Positions 8,790 through 20,329 of a stretch of DNA of 64,000 nucleotides are shown piece by piece. This DNA comes from Perognathus longimembris pacificus (taxonomy: Eukaryota; Chordata; Mammalia; Rodentia; Heteromyidae), in NCBI RefSeq assembly GCF_023159225.1, contig NC_063174.1, forward strand, positions 26,805,983-26,869,982. Direction: 5' to 3'. Both the position numbers and the translations under genes were made by a program. The notes under the pieces were generated by a model that saw nothing but the letters and a program-made list of their open reading frames with translations, did no database searches and was not told where the DNA came from. How positions within the stretch are numbered: position 1 is the first letter of the stretch; each line of letters begins with the position of its first letter.

Positions 8790-8993
8790 TTTTTAGAACT
8801 TTTTAAGTAATCTTTTTAGTCTGTTAAAATAACATTTTGCTTAAGATGCTAGGCATATCAAGATGGGAGTGATCATTTCCAAAAAATGAGCATAGTGCTT
8901 TATGACTACCTAATGTCTTGTAGACAAATTTTTTAAGGAGAATTTCATCATAAAACTGCTTTTTACCCTTTCACCAAATTTTACAAAAAAAAA

Positions 8994-9196
8994 TTTTTTT
9001 TTTGGCCAGTCCTGGGGCTTGGTCTCAGGGTCTGAGCACTGTCCCTGGCTTCTTTTTGCTCAAGGCTAGCATTCTGCCACTTGAGCCACAGTGCCAGTTC
9101 TGGCCATTTTCTGTATATGTGGTGCTGGGGAATCAAACCCAGGGCTTCATGTATACGAGGTGAGCACTCTTGCCACTAGACCATATCCCCAGCCCC
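8994..9196 (-). mobile_element. IDL-Geo SINE
   Basis: 'tttggccagtcctggggctt' to 'catatccccagccccc'. A probable short TSD (ccaaatt) lies on both sides. Third minus-strand IDL-Geo copy within 1.1 kb. Confidence 0.9.
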
Positions 9197-12100
9197 CAAA
9201 TTAAAATTAATTAGTGAATTCAGGAAAAAACTTAGAAACCTTTCTGTGAGTAAAATGTATCATTTACTATTATTTCATGTAGCACATTGTCTTTAACTTA
9301 GTAACCCTCATTTTTTTGTTACCTGTGCTCTTGGTTTTTTTCAGAAACTAACCATATTCTTAATTTTCCAACTATAATTTAATTCTTTTTTCAAAGTAAT
9401 TCATTGGCAATGTGGACTTTAAATGACCATAAGAAGAAAAGACATCTCAAGATCCTCAGAACAAAAAATAATAATATCCTCCAAACATCTGGAAGTTCTT
9501 TTTACAGAGAAAATTTGAAGCATTATAAAAATATACACATTACAGATTAATATTCAATTTAACTATATCCTGAGTTCTGTTTTTAATGATTCTCCTAGGG
9601 GAAAGCTTACAAAAAAGCTGTTAACTCCTCTAAAGAGTTTTACTAGTTTGAAGGGATAGTGATTATAAACTTAGGATTTGAAATACGATTTTTTAATTAA
9701 GGTCAATCCTACTCATTATAAATCCTCATTTATGGAAAGCATTATTACAGCATAGACTCTATATTCAAAATTATCCTAAGTAACAAAGAAGAGAGAATAA
9801 CTGCCTGAACAGGACTTTAACTTGCTATTCTGGCTTAATCATAGATAATCAGTAGTAAAAAGGTTTTTTTTTTTTAAGAAGAAAATACTGTTCTTCAGCT
9901 CAGTGAAAGCTTAGCATTTTACTTGGGTTACAGTTAATGGAGCCATTTGGAAATCTTAATTGTATGATGCTTCACAAAGTATATGAAGTTAGTCATTTAT
10001 CTAGTGATACTATATACCCATGGTATATAACCATCTCTGAGGAAAACTTTGTACATGAACAGATAAGGGGAAAAAAGTAGTGAACTCTGTTTATTTTTGA
10101 TACTTATAGAAACGAATAAAATCTAGGAAGTGCTAGAAAAGTATAGGGTTGATGAGGAACCCCAAGCCATCTGTTGCCATCCCCTAACATAACACTACAG
10201 AACTAAAGCCCAACGCATGTTTTCATCCCATTGAGATCAGCTGAGCGCACTGTGATGCTTTTGATTTTGTCTAGAAACCTGTCACTTCAGGATAATTTCT
10301 GAAGACAAAGTCTGTTTCCCGTTTGGTAGGTGACCTGTTTAATGTTTTCCCTGTGTCTGGGAACTCCTTAGTGTAATTAGCGACCTTTGAACTCCTCAAC
10401 TAATCCTGAGCTATTTTGTATTCCTTACTCATCTTTAAGGCTGGACCTTTCTTTTCTTCAGAGTTCCCTGCCACAATTAAAGAAGAAACAGCTGCATTTC
10501 AAAGGGATTCCGATTCCAGAAGCTTAATCGTGATTGACATGTTCTTATTCTAAGCTATAAGACTCTAAGAGTCCTTTCTTGGGGTAAAACTTCAATCATT
10601 TTCTAAAAAATTATCTCACTATGGATTTCATTCATTTTCTTTGATAACTATTCTTTGCATTTTTTAACTTGAAAGATGCTTTGCCTGTGCATTGAATATG
10701 AGCAGCTACTTCCAGTGAAAGATTTGGATAGTGTCAGACCACTCTAGACACAAAATTGCTAAGTTCCTGCTAAGTGCCAAATATGATTATGAAACCTGAT
10801 GTCTATCATTATTATTATTCACTAAACCCAAAATGTGAAAAAAGAAAGAAAGTTAACTTTCTGAATATGAACTCTAGAAAAGATAGTATATGATTTTGGT
10901 AAAAGCTTTTCCCCATTTTTTTACTAAAAAAATATTTTTAAACTTTTTTATAGCTAATAATCTAGTAGTTAGGCCATACCCATAATAGTAGTAGTATTTT
11001 ATAAAGATTGTTTCTGTTATGTTTGAAATAAATAGCCTTGTCAAGAATTCTTATGAAAATTACTTAAAATTTTTTTAGACATTATTAGTCTCATCAAATT
11101 TTTATACCAATTTAGTCATTCAGCTGTGTTAAAATTAGATGGTTTTATACATTATATGGCTTTCCTTTAACACCATTTTGTACATGGTAAAAATTATTCA
11201 GTTTTTTTTTCTGGTTTTTTGTAAATAGTCATACATTCCTCCACTACCCCTAGGACATAGGTAGACAGAATTAACATCTAAAACCACTGCAGGGACCACT
11301 GTCACAGCAGAATAGTTGTTCCTAAGACAAAGGTCAAAAAAGGAGGTGTTAATAAACAGTCCTCAGGTTTAAGGGACTTTTTTAGGATTACATCTTAAAT
11401 TCTAGCAAATCAGATTTAAGAGATGCTGAAAGTGAAATTGATCCATCCCTCGTCTAAACTTTGCAATACTTTCCTGTTCTGACATCATTTAGATAGTTAG
11501 CTGTATTACCAGATTAGAAACCATTGTACCAGACTGCTGAAAGGAAGAGGAGGCAAAAAGCTAAACATGGGATGAATTCTGAACCTTTTAACCTGGCTGA
11601 AGTATGTTGGTCCCTGTTATGCAAATACCTTCAATCCTCTGCTAAGTTCAGTGGAAATAATTTTCTTGAATGACAGGTTTATTCAGCAAGGATTCAGTTG
11701 GTGATTAATCCCCCTTTGATCTAGGGTATTTCACTTAACTACCAGTTACCTCGTTCTGACAAAGTGCAACTGAGATTAGGGAGATCACTAGAACACTACC
11801 AGGGTGTGCATTTATTCTCTATAACCTTTTCAAGCAAGGGCCAAGAATGTAATTTATTTTCAGTATTTGAAGATGTAAAGTCCTATCTACTGAGTTAGAA
11901 AGTCAGTTGAATACCAAATGAAGTTTATTTCTTACGTAACAGAGCAAACATTTCTTTTTTGCTTTGCCTAACAATGATATTAAGAAACAGGCTTTGATGA
12001 AAGAAAGAAAAAGAAACTCAGTTTCAAGTATCATTCTTGTTTTGTTTCATGTACTACAGTGTACACTTACTGGCCCTGAGGTAACCAAAAAGTCAGCAGC

Positions 12101-12600
12101 TACAATTGGGATTGAGAAGTACTTCTGTTTTATTAAACTATATGATTTCCTCTTACCTTACCCCCACCAGCATTAGAAAACATCATGTTATTTGGGTCCA
12201 GTTGGGGAAACATAATACAAAATTAACTATCTTTGGACTTTTGGTTTTATCAGAGTAGGATAAGGGACAGTCAGAGGGTGAGACTGATCAAGATTCATTG
12301 TATGCACGTGAAATAGCACAATGAAACCCTTTGTACATCTAGTATGTACTAGTTTAGAAAAACAGATTTCTCAATTTCCTTAAGGAAAATTTTTTGCTAC
12401 ATCCCCACTAAAAAAACTACATTTTTAGGATGAAGCTTGTCTTCCATTAAAAATATAAGTGATATCATTACCAATATACTTGGAATTATTTTTAAATGTT
12501 TTCTGCCTTTTTCTTACTATCTGGATGCTTAAACTTTGAAATATGCTGTAGAACTATGAGGGAGAAAATAAGATTTTTTCATCCTAAGGTTATTTAAAAA
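9197..12600. other. Repeat-poor intergenic block, no gene seen
   Basis: About 3.4 kb with no SINE, L1 tail or microsatellite longer than a short A or T run, and no ORF with coding character. Such a gap in a region with roughly one SINE per 700 bp is uncommon. The segment 10140-10600 looks compositionally richest. Function unknown. Confidence 0.5.
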
Positions 12601-12603
12601 CTC

Positions 12604-12840
12604 ACTGTGTGTGTGCATGTGCGCAAGCTGGTTCTGGGGCTTGAACTCAGGGCCTGAGCACTGGCCCTGAGCTTCTTTGCTCAAGGCTAGTGCTCTACCA
12701 GTTAAGCCACTTCTGGCTCTTTTGGTGGTTAATTGGAGACAAGAATCTCACCACCTTTCCTTCCTGGGCTGGCTTCAAACTGTAATCCTCAGATCTCAGC
12801 TTCCCAAGTAGGTAGGAGACAAGACCCACCAGTACCCAGC
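12604..12840 (-). mobile_element. B1-Geo composite SINE
   Basis: The (GT)-rich tail side (12604-12622) is followed by 'ggttctggggcttgaactca', ending 'caccagtacccagc'. Near-perfect TSD TTTAAAAACTCA (12592-12603) and TTTAAACAACTCA (12841-12853). Confidence 0.9.
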
Positions 12841-14199
12841 TTTAAACAACTCAATTTTTATAACTTACCCAAATCAGTATTTTGCTCACACTTTTTGAGT
12901 TCTAACTTATAAATTGAAACAGTGATTCAAAGAATGCATACCTCAGTTTTTGTCAAACCAGCTTCTTCTGTTTCCAGTTTATTAATCAGTTCCTAAATAT
13001 CTCTGGATCACAACTTACTTAACCACAGCAGAAGTGGGGATCAGCAGAAAAAGTGTTACGATGATCCCATTGATACATTGCTACCAAATGTTTTTAAGAT
13101 AATTCTCCATGCCATAAATATCTAATAATAAAATATAGCATATTTAAAAATATTCCATCATAGAATATATTTCTTTATAGCATATATGTATGACTTTTAT
13201 GTAATGTGCATATTGCTAGTATGCGTTTCCCTGTGGGATATTTCAGTATCACATCAGGAAGAATATTTTACAAATATTTAGATAGCATCCCTCAGGACAC
13301 TATTGGTTAATAATGAATAGATTCCTTAAAAGGAAAATTACAAAGATCTCATGAAATGAGTCCTAGAGAATGGTAGACTCTTAAAGCTGAAGGCTTTTCA
13401 ACTAGCTTCTATTTTTCTCCACCAATGATTTTACAGATATCAATATTGTCCCTAGGTAGCCTGAAACAGTACGGTGACATAACTATCCTCAGCTTCTTGG
13501 TGCCTAAGCCAGTTACTCCTGAGGTCCAGGTTCTGCAAGGACTTGTCTGGTTTTTGTAGTTGCTGAGTGCTTGGGAATGGAAACAGTCAACTAACAGTTT
13601 GTCCAGGAAGTCAAGAGTGCATATCAAATAATGTATTAAACGTTTAAAGTCCTCTTTTAAATGCTAGTTTCTGGGTGTGTTTTTTAATGATTGTTTAGCA
13701 AACTGTGAAGTATTGGTGACATTATTTAATTATTATCTCTCTTAAAAAATGTTTACCTTTTCCTTCAAGGAACTTGAGTGCCCTCTACAGGTTATAAAGA
13801 GATAATGACCATATGTAATAATATCCCTGTGATTTCCCGCCCCCCCCATTTATAAGTATCATCTGCTTACTTCTAGTCCTAAAGTCTGATCCAAACTTAT
13901 TTATTTTATGAACTAATAATGTGTCAGTAGTTGAAATTGGAGAGGTTGCTTTCTCTGCTGGTTTAATTGTATTTAGTATTAAAAGTGTAATACTATTGGA
14001 CTGTGCAGAACTTTAGCTAAGGCTTTTAAATGTTGGGTCCATAATAACACATTTCCTCACAGAAGGAAAATTGGGAAAGCATTTGTATTTCACCCTGAAG
14101 ATTTTTGAGAATAGCTTCATTTTTTTCTTGTGTTTTGAAATACTATGCATTTGAAATAAGTCTTGCCTCATTAACATGTCTTGTAAAATGGTATGAGAG
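12841..14199. other. Intergenic, no recognised element except a CTCF-like motif
   Basis: AT-rich sequence with a short C-run at about 13840. No ORF with coding signal and no SINE. Confidence 0.45.
13778..13791 (-). promoter_or_regulatory. CTCF-like motif
   Basis: GTGCCCTCTACAGG matches 13 of 14 positions of the reverse-complement core SYGCCMYCTRSTGG. It lies in non-repeat sequence. Motif match only. Confidence 0.35.
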
Positions 14200-14213
14200 A
14201 AAACATTAAAAAA

Positions 14214-14427
14214 GGGCTGGGGATATGGCCTAGTGGCAAGAGTACTTGCCTCCTATACATGAGGCCCTGGGTTCAATTCCTCAGCACCACATATATACAG
14301 AAAACGGCCAGAAGTGGCGCTGTGGCTCAAGTGGCAGAGTGCTAGCCTTGAGCAAAAAGAAGCCAGGGACAGTGCTCAGGCCCTGAGTCCAAGCCCCAGG
14401 ACTGGCCAAAAAAAAAACACAAAAAAA
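14214..14427 (+). mobile_element. IDL-Geo SINE, full length
   Basis: 'gggctggggatatggcctag' has a perfect A box (TGGCCTAGTGG), 'ggttcaattcc' is the B box, and 'gtggcgctgtggctcaagtg' starts the right monomer. It ends 'ggactggcc' and an A-rich tail. TSD AAAACATTAAAAAA at 14200-14213 and 14428-14441. Confidence 0.95.
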
Positions 14428-14441
14428 AAAACATTAAAAAA

Positions 14442-15414
14442 AGTATGTGAATCTTTTGTTTCTTGATTTGGTTGATGAATAATGTCCTCTCCTAATTTTT
14501 GTAAATGATTGAACAAGGAATTATTGTTACCTAAGTCTACCAACTGGTAATAATATTTCTTTCTGAAAAAGTAGTTTCCTTCACTAAAATAATAAGTACG
14601 TAAGTCACCCATTTCTGTGTACCTATGCTTTATCAGTGGGTGTAGCCAAATGGATTCGAAAGACAGGAGTTCATTTTAATATGAAACTAAAACTGGAGTG
14701 CTGTAGGCATTTCTGCTTCAATTAACTTACTTGGTGGGGTTGCCAGAGAAACTAAATATGATGAAAACAAGAAGAATGACTGGATCAAATTAATTAAAAA
14801 AATAGATCTTATTGCAAACAATGTAATGATTCTGATCATCAACCTTGAAAAGTAAATTAGAACAAGCAAATTAACTGTTGAAAAATTCTTTCAGCACTCT
14901 GCTGTTGCTACTTAGCTAGTCATGGCTCAGCCACAGGGAAAGAAAACATGCACTCAGTTTTGCTTTGACAAAGGAAACATTATTAAAGTGAGTGTTTACA
15001 TTTTGTTTTTTGAAGTGTTCAAAGAGTATTGCATCTTCTTTCTAGCAGCCTGCTGCCTTCTAGACTGCTCCACTGCATAATTGATAAGAAAAAAATTAGT
15101 CATTTGTACGTTTTAGAAAAACAAAAACCTAAATGCTTCTCAAGTCTTTAAAATATCTTTCAGACTGAAAAATGCCTTCTAAATATTTTTCTCAAGAAAA
15201 TGTATCCCATAAATAAACCTTACTTACTTGAATGTATTTTCCATTTACTTCCAAACCTTCTCTGTAACTCCCTTCCCAGAAACTATAATAACTAAATAAT
15301 AGTCTTTATTTTTTCATCTACTGAAAATAAAAATGAAATTACTAACATGGGTGTCCAACAGAGTGTAAAATATGTGCATTGGAGGAGATATGTTTCCTAT
15401 TTGCTATGATATCT
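14442..15414. other. Intergenic, no recognised element
   Basis: AT-rich, without SINEs or convincing ORFs. I see nothing in it to annotate. Confidence 0.4.
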
Positions 15415-15560
15415 TCTTGTTTTGTTTTGTCTTTTGTTGTTCATTTGTATTTGGGGATAGGGTCTTACTATGTAGCCTAGACTAACCTAGAACCTGCAGT
15501 CCTCCTGCTTCACTTCCAGGTTAGGGATTATAGGTATGTAGCAGCATACCCAATTTGGTG
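15415..15560 (-). mobile_element. B1-type monomer
   Basis: 'gggatagggtcttactatgt' (complement of the B1 3' region) through 'gattataggtatgtagcagc' to 'atacccaa'. The preceding T/G-rich stretch (15415-15448) is the decayed tail. Confidence 0.75.
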
Positions 15561-15914
15561 CAATTACTTTTGAGAATAACAGTCATTTTGAACTCCCTCA
15601 CAGACTAAAAGACTTCCTGAAGAACATGCATACCAAGCTGGTATTTAAGCTTAATATTTTATCTATACTAGTAAAATGTTAAGTTGATGACTGAAAGTCT
15701 AGAAAGCTCAGCTATAATCTTTCCAAAATGAACAAGTTATATTTTAGAAATAGAAGAATCATTTTTAGTAGGGACTCAAGTATTGTACTTTATCTCTGAT
15801 GTTATCGAATGTGAGTTCAATATTCTGAATCCCTTATTGGCTGGATTGATGGATTAAGGAATTAACCATTTATGAGCATGTAATTCATACTCAGGACTTG
15901 AAATTTTTTTTTTT

Positions 15915-16003
15915 GAGGGCAAGAGGAGTGGTTCAAATGCTTGAGCACCTGCTTATCAAGCACAGACTGTAAGTTCAAACCTCAGTATTACCAAGAGAAG
16001 AAG
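15915..16003 (+). mobile_element. tRNA-like SINE (ID-related), diverged
   Basis: 'gggcaagaggagtggttcaa', 'gcttgagcacctgcttatca' and the B-box-like 'aagttcaaacctcag' show tRNA order but differ from the ID consensus. Confidence 0.55.
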
Positions 16004-16011
16004 CTAAGGTA

Positions 16012-16775
16012 AAAATTTTTTTGAAACTTTTTCTTAATGTTTTTTAAACTATACTTAGTCAAAACTGTAGTAAACCCAAAAACAGTATAAGATAGGTTTG
16101 CTATATTTAAAGTCCAGAATCAATAGAAATTTTCTTTGTCCATAATATAAAATAATATCAACCTAAAGACATGTCAATCCAGTTAGCAATGCTTATTCTT
16201 TGTTAACTAATAATGTCAAAAGCATAATTATGCTCCCCGTCCTTTGGACCACTTGCCTCATACCCATAACACACCATTCCCTCATGTGCAAATAGCAGTT
16301 CTCATAAATGTATGGCTTGTAAGTTAAGCATTGCTGAACAACCAAGTTGAAATGGACACCTTACACCATTCATCAATTGCACATTTATTGTGCTCCAGTA
16401 TATATTATTCCATAACAAACATGAAGACAAAAAGAAGTTCCAGATTTTAAGTCATATGTTGTAAGTTCTGCAGTGTATTGGTGTTATAATAACAGAAACT
16501 GTCCGAAGAGGTGCTTGAAAGTCACTATGCAAATAAGGAAATTCAAGAGGCTACAGCTTCTACCTTTAGGTCTATCTCTGAATAACAGAATCCCAGAACT
16601 TGAAAGTCTGATGTAACAGAAGGACAAAAGGGGGGGGGTTATAATGTGTATATTTATGCAAAAGATTACACTTTGCCTCCAAATGTTTTTCGACCTAGTT
16701 AATGTGGAATAAACCAATTACTATATTTAATTGGTGTGCCTACTACATTAAATAAAGCATACACAAGCTCAAAGA
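16012..16775. other. Intergenic, no recognised element
   Basis: AT-rich with a G-run at about 16630. No gene or mobile element recognised. Confidence 0.4.
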
Positions 16776-16787
16776 ACACTCATCTAA

Positions 16788-16910
16788 CAAAGGGTGAACA
16801 AATACAGCAGTAGTGCTCGACACTTGAAAATGAATTATACAATTTATGGGTGGAAATGGGAGGGAAAAACTGGGAGAATGTGGGGAGGGGAGAGAGAGAG
16901 AGAGAGAGAG

Positions 16911-16952
<42 letters not shown>

Positions 16953-17042
16953 TGTCCAAAAAGAAATATACTCTTTACCTGACACATAATTGTAACCCCT
17001 CTGTACATCACCTTTATAATAACAATAAAAAATCACTTTAAA
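16788..17042 (+). mobile_element. L1-type 3' end insertion, 5'-truncated
   Basis: Begins 'caaagggtgaacaaatacag', contains the purine-rich stretch 'gggagggaaaaactgggaga' near 16858, and ends 'ctctgtacatcacctttata' with an AATAAAAAA tail. TSD ACACTCATCTAA (16776-16787) with one mismatch in the 3' copy (17043-17054). The purine-rich stretch and variable truncation among copies fit an L1 3' UTR. Confidence 0.8.
16889..16949. repeat. (GA)n(GT)n microsatellite inside the L1-type tail
   Basis: About 26 bp of GA (16889-16914) continue into about 35 bp of TG (16915-16949). The related copies at 18557 and 19028 lack it at the same point ('...gtgacattgtccaa'). Confidence 0.95.
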
Positions 17043-17210
17043 ACATTCATCTAATTTTGTGTTCCTTCTTTGCCTCCTTTCTTAATTTTGAGTGTGTTCA
17101 TATACTAGTATGGCATTTGCCTCTGCATTATCAATGAGGAAATTGAATGGGATTAGAAGAGGAAATGCTATGCAATCTTGATACTCCTGATTTGTGGGCT
17201 GATAATTTTT

Positions 17211-17415
17211 TTTCTTTTTTTTTTGCCAGTCCTGGAGCTTTAACTCAGGGCCTGAGCACTGTCCCTGGCTTCTTTTTGCTCAAAGATAGCACTCTGCCAC
17301 TTGAGCCACAGCGCCACTTCTGGCCGTATTCTATATATGTGGTGCTGGGGAATTGAACTCAGGGCTTCATGTATACAAGGCAAGCACTCTTGCCACTAAG
17401 CCATATTCCCAGCCC
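17211..17415 (-). mobile_element. IDL-Geo SINE
   Basis: 'ttttgccagtcctggagctt' to 'catattcccagccc'. TSD GATAATTTTT (17201-17210) and GATAAATTTTT (17417-17427). Confidence 0.9.
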
Positions 17416-17427
17416 AGATAAATTTTT

Positions 17428-18084
17428 CTTTAGGATCTTATTCAATAAAAGTTTTTTTGAGTACATTCTTAGTCTTATTTACTTTAGAAATGTACACTTA
17501 TTTGTAAATATTTCCCTCTAATTTTCACCAATATTTTGAACTTTTGACAGTGTCAGTAATCACATCTTTTTGTTGACAGTGCTACCAGAAAGACAAGCTT
17601 AGTGTTGATGTACTGAAGTAACAAAGTGTTAGTACATAATAAAGTAGCATGACATATCAGTGCTATCTAGTTTGGGTTTTGTAATTGCATATTGAAAGTC
17701 CATTGTACAAACAGCAGTTCAATTGACAGTCTGCATAGGTGAATTCTGCCTGTGGTTGCCACTTCTATCCATGTTCAGAGAATGTGTTGACATTGATAAC
17801 ACTGCCCCTTAGGCACACCATACACAGCTTTGGTTCCACCTGTTAAGACAACTGCCAAATCTGCCCATCCTAGGTTCATTCTGCCTTCTTAAGCTTCAAT
17901 AAACCTCCCATCCTAGGAATTCCCTCCTAGACCTCACTCTCCAGCACTTTGTAGGTTCCCTATTATAGGCTGTGATGCCTGCCATCAGTAAAGCCACAGT
18001 TCTCACTGATCCCCTTGTACTGATGAGATGGGCTTGTCCATATCCGAGAAATCTACGTCACTCTTTTGATCATTTGTTTTTGCA
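17428..18084. other. Intergenic, no recognised element
   Basis: 17780-18050 is less AT-rich than its surroundings and could be an old LTR or other ancient repeat, but I cannot assign it. No ORF of note. Confidence 0.35.
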
Positions 18085-18160
18085 TTGCTGGAGATGAAAC
18101 TTAGGCCCTAGCAAATGCTAAGCAAGCATTCTACCTCTGAACCTATATTCCCAGCCCCAA
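18085..18160 (-). mobile_element. ID-type SINE
   Basis: 'gcattgctggagatgaaact' to 'cctatattcccagcccc', complement of an ID monomer. Confidence 0.8.
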
Positions 18161-18214
18161 AGTGATTAGTTGGAACATTTCCATTAACCATAAAGGCAAA
18201 AATGGTTACAAGAT

Positions 18215-18340
18215 AGTAATCATTGAAGTCACGGTCCTTATTTCATATCCCAGCTCTGCTATTTACAAGCTATGTGGTCCTGGAGAAACAGTTTAACCTG
18301 TGGTCTTTGGTTTTTCTCTATTTCTTAGGGCAAAGGCATT
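18215..18340 (+). mobile_element. MIR SINE remnant
   Basis: 'cccagctctgctatttacaa', 'gctatgtggtcctggagaaa' and 'cagtttaacctgtgg' follow the MIR 5' and core order. Confidence 0.65.
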
Positions 18341-18556
18341 GAATGGTTCCAAGTTCTAAGTGCATGGGTATTCAATGTTTGTTCATTTCTAAATTTAAAG
18401 CTTTATAATGGCTGTTTCATAGAACTATCTCTCCCTATAATTAGATAGTTATACCTTCATATTATCAAAATTATATTGATTGTCCAGTTACCTTTTTTAA
18501 TGTGCAACTATTGCAGGGACACTCTCAATGGGTCTTTGGAGTTAGTAAAATGGCTA

Positions 18557-18838
18557 TATTTTGTCTTGTTTGTATGTTTGTCTATCTTTGTGGAGGTAAG
18601 GGGAGTACAGAAACGAAGAGGCAAAGGGTGAACAAATGCAGCATTGGTACTCACTAGACAATACATTGAAAATTAGCCATACCATTTGTGGGTGGGACAG
18701 AAGGGAAAAACTAGGAGAGAGCAAGGGCAGGGGTTAGTGACATTGTCCAAATAATGTATTATGCATTACCCAACTTTTGTAACTGTAACCCTTATATATC
18801 ACCTTTGTAACAAAAATTTTTAAAGCTTACAATAAAAA
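18557..18838 (+). mobile_element. L1-type 3' end insertion, longer copy
   Basis: A perfect 13-bp TSD, AGTAAAATGGCTA (18544-18556 and 18839-18851), fixes both ends. The body has 'ggcaaagggtgaacaaatgc', 'gtgggtgggacagaaggg' and 'cttatatatcacctttgtaa' before the tail. Its first 70 bp show what lies upstream of 'caaagggtgaac' in the parent element. Confidence 0.85.
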
Positions 18839-19027
18839 AGTAAAATGGCTACAAGAGTGAGCATGAGTGTTTTGCAAAGTTTGTTAAAGTTAATTTCTCA
18901 TATGGGAATACATTCACTCAAAATTCACATGAAAGAAAACAGCCATATTCAACAAGAAGTAAGATTGGAAGAAAATAAAATTCACCTACAGGAAGATAGA
19001 ATAAATTTATTAAAATCTACCAACTAG

Positions 19028-19172
19028 GATAGTATGTTGAAAATGAACTATACAATTTATGGGTGGAGATGGAAGGGAAAAACAGCAAGGGAATAGGGTG
19101 ATATTGTCCAAAAAGCAATGTACTTTTTACCTGATTTATGTACATCACCTTTACAATAACAAAAAATCTTTT
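19028..19172 (+). mobile_element. L1-type 3' end insertion
   Basis: 'gatagtatgttgaaaatgaa' to 'gtacatcacctttacaataa' plus an A-rich end. It begins 190 bp after the previous copy in the same orientation. No clear TSD found. Confidence 0.75.
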
Positions 19173-19654
19173 TAAGACCCCACCAACTATTAATAGAGCT
19201 CAGTGAACTTCTAAGGGTCTTTGCATTGTTCAAGATAAAGCCTGTGTAATAATTTTCATTTGAAAGTCTACTTCTTGATGAAAATGAGTCATTGATCAAA
19301 GCTGACTATATTTTTTTATTAAGAAATGGATCTATTCAGAATATTCTGATACATATTTATTATGTCAAATACCATATTAAACTCTAAGGGAAAAAATGTG
19401 ATTCAACTAAGTACTTGCTTTCCCAGAAGGATAAAGAATTCTGTAAAGTACTGCTTAAGGTCTTGGTTTCTTCAAAATGTTTCTTAATATTTAATGACAT
19501 CAATCTTTAACACTGTCAGTTGCTTACTTTATTGATTGATGAAACTGAATGTGTTACCCTGGTTGGTGACCTCTAACTTCAAGCATTGCATTCTTGTGAA
19601 AACACAGATAATAGTGTAACAAAAGCCATTAGAATCTATTTTTAAAAGATGGAG

Positions 19655-19869
19655 GGGAGGGCTGGGAATATGGCCTGTTAGCAAGAGTGGTTGCCTCATA
19701 TACATGAAGCCTTGGGTTCGATTCCTCAGCACCACATATACAAAAAGGCAAGAAGTGGCGCTGTGGCTCAAGTGGCAGAGTGGAGTGCTAGCCTTGAGCA
19801 AAAAGAAGCCAGAGACAGTGCTCAGGCCCTGAGTCCAAGCCCCAGGACAGGCAAAAAACAGAACAAAAC
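19655..19869 (+). mobile_element. IDL-Geo SINE
   Basis: 'gggctgggaatatggcctgt' to 'ggacaggcaaaaaaca'. TSD AAAAGATGGAG at 19644-19654 and 19870-19880. It carries a small insertion, 'gagtggagtgct', in the right monomer. Confidence 0.93.
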
Positions 19870-20137
19870 AAAAGATGGAGTGGAGACTCACATTAGTAAT
19901 TCTAGAGTATTATGTTTTCAAATTAATCTTCTCTAGAGATGATTCCAGAGAACCTCTCAGCTAGAAAAGTATTTAGGAGACTTCTCTGTAAAAACCCTCA
20001 AAACTAATTTAGAAGGAACAGATGAAAAGTGAATCTTAAAATTCCCTCATATATTTTTAAACTTTCACTTAGCAGAAGCAGACACTTTACATTCATGATG
20101 CTCCAAAAAAAAAAAAATCAAGTTATTTGAAACAAGT

Positions 20138-20210
20138 ATAGCTCAGTTGTAAAGCATTTTCCTAGCAGGCTCAGGCTAGTGGCACAAGATTCGACCCTCC
20201 TACTACTGCA
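20138..20210 (+). mobile_element. ID-type SINE
   Basis: 'agtatagctcagttgtaaag' (A box) and 'agattcgaccctcctactac' (B box), with the tail expanded into the purine tract that follows. Confidence 0.75.
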
Positions 20211-20320
20211 AAAAAAAAAAAAGAAGAAGAAGAAGAAGAAAGAAAGAGACAGAGAGAAAGAGAGAGAGAAAGACAGAAAGAGAAAGAAAGAGAAGGAGAA
20301 GAGAAAAGGAAAGAAAAAAT
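20211..20320. repeat. Purine tract (A)n, (GAA)n, (GAAA/GAGA)n
   Basis: About 110 bases that are almost all purines on the + strand, growing out of the ID element's A tail. Confidence 0.95.
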
Positions 20321-20329
20321 CAAACATTT

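Noticed and set aside
14285..14340. CTCF site inside IDL-Geo SINEs ('ggccagaagtggcgctg')
   Set aside because: It resembles a CTCF core but is one base short, so the two halves are out of register. Without binding data I do not call it.
19529..19891. 120-aa minus-strand ORF and the many similar ORFs of 60-100 aa containing 'FLLKASTLPLEPQ' or 'EALGSIPQHHIY'
   Set aside because: They are the same SINE frames repeated at each IDL-Geo copy, not a gene family.
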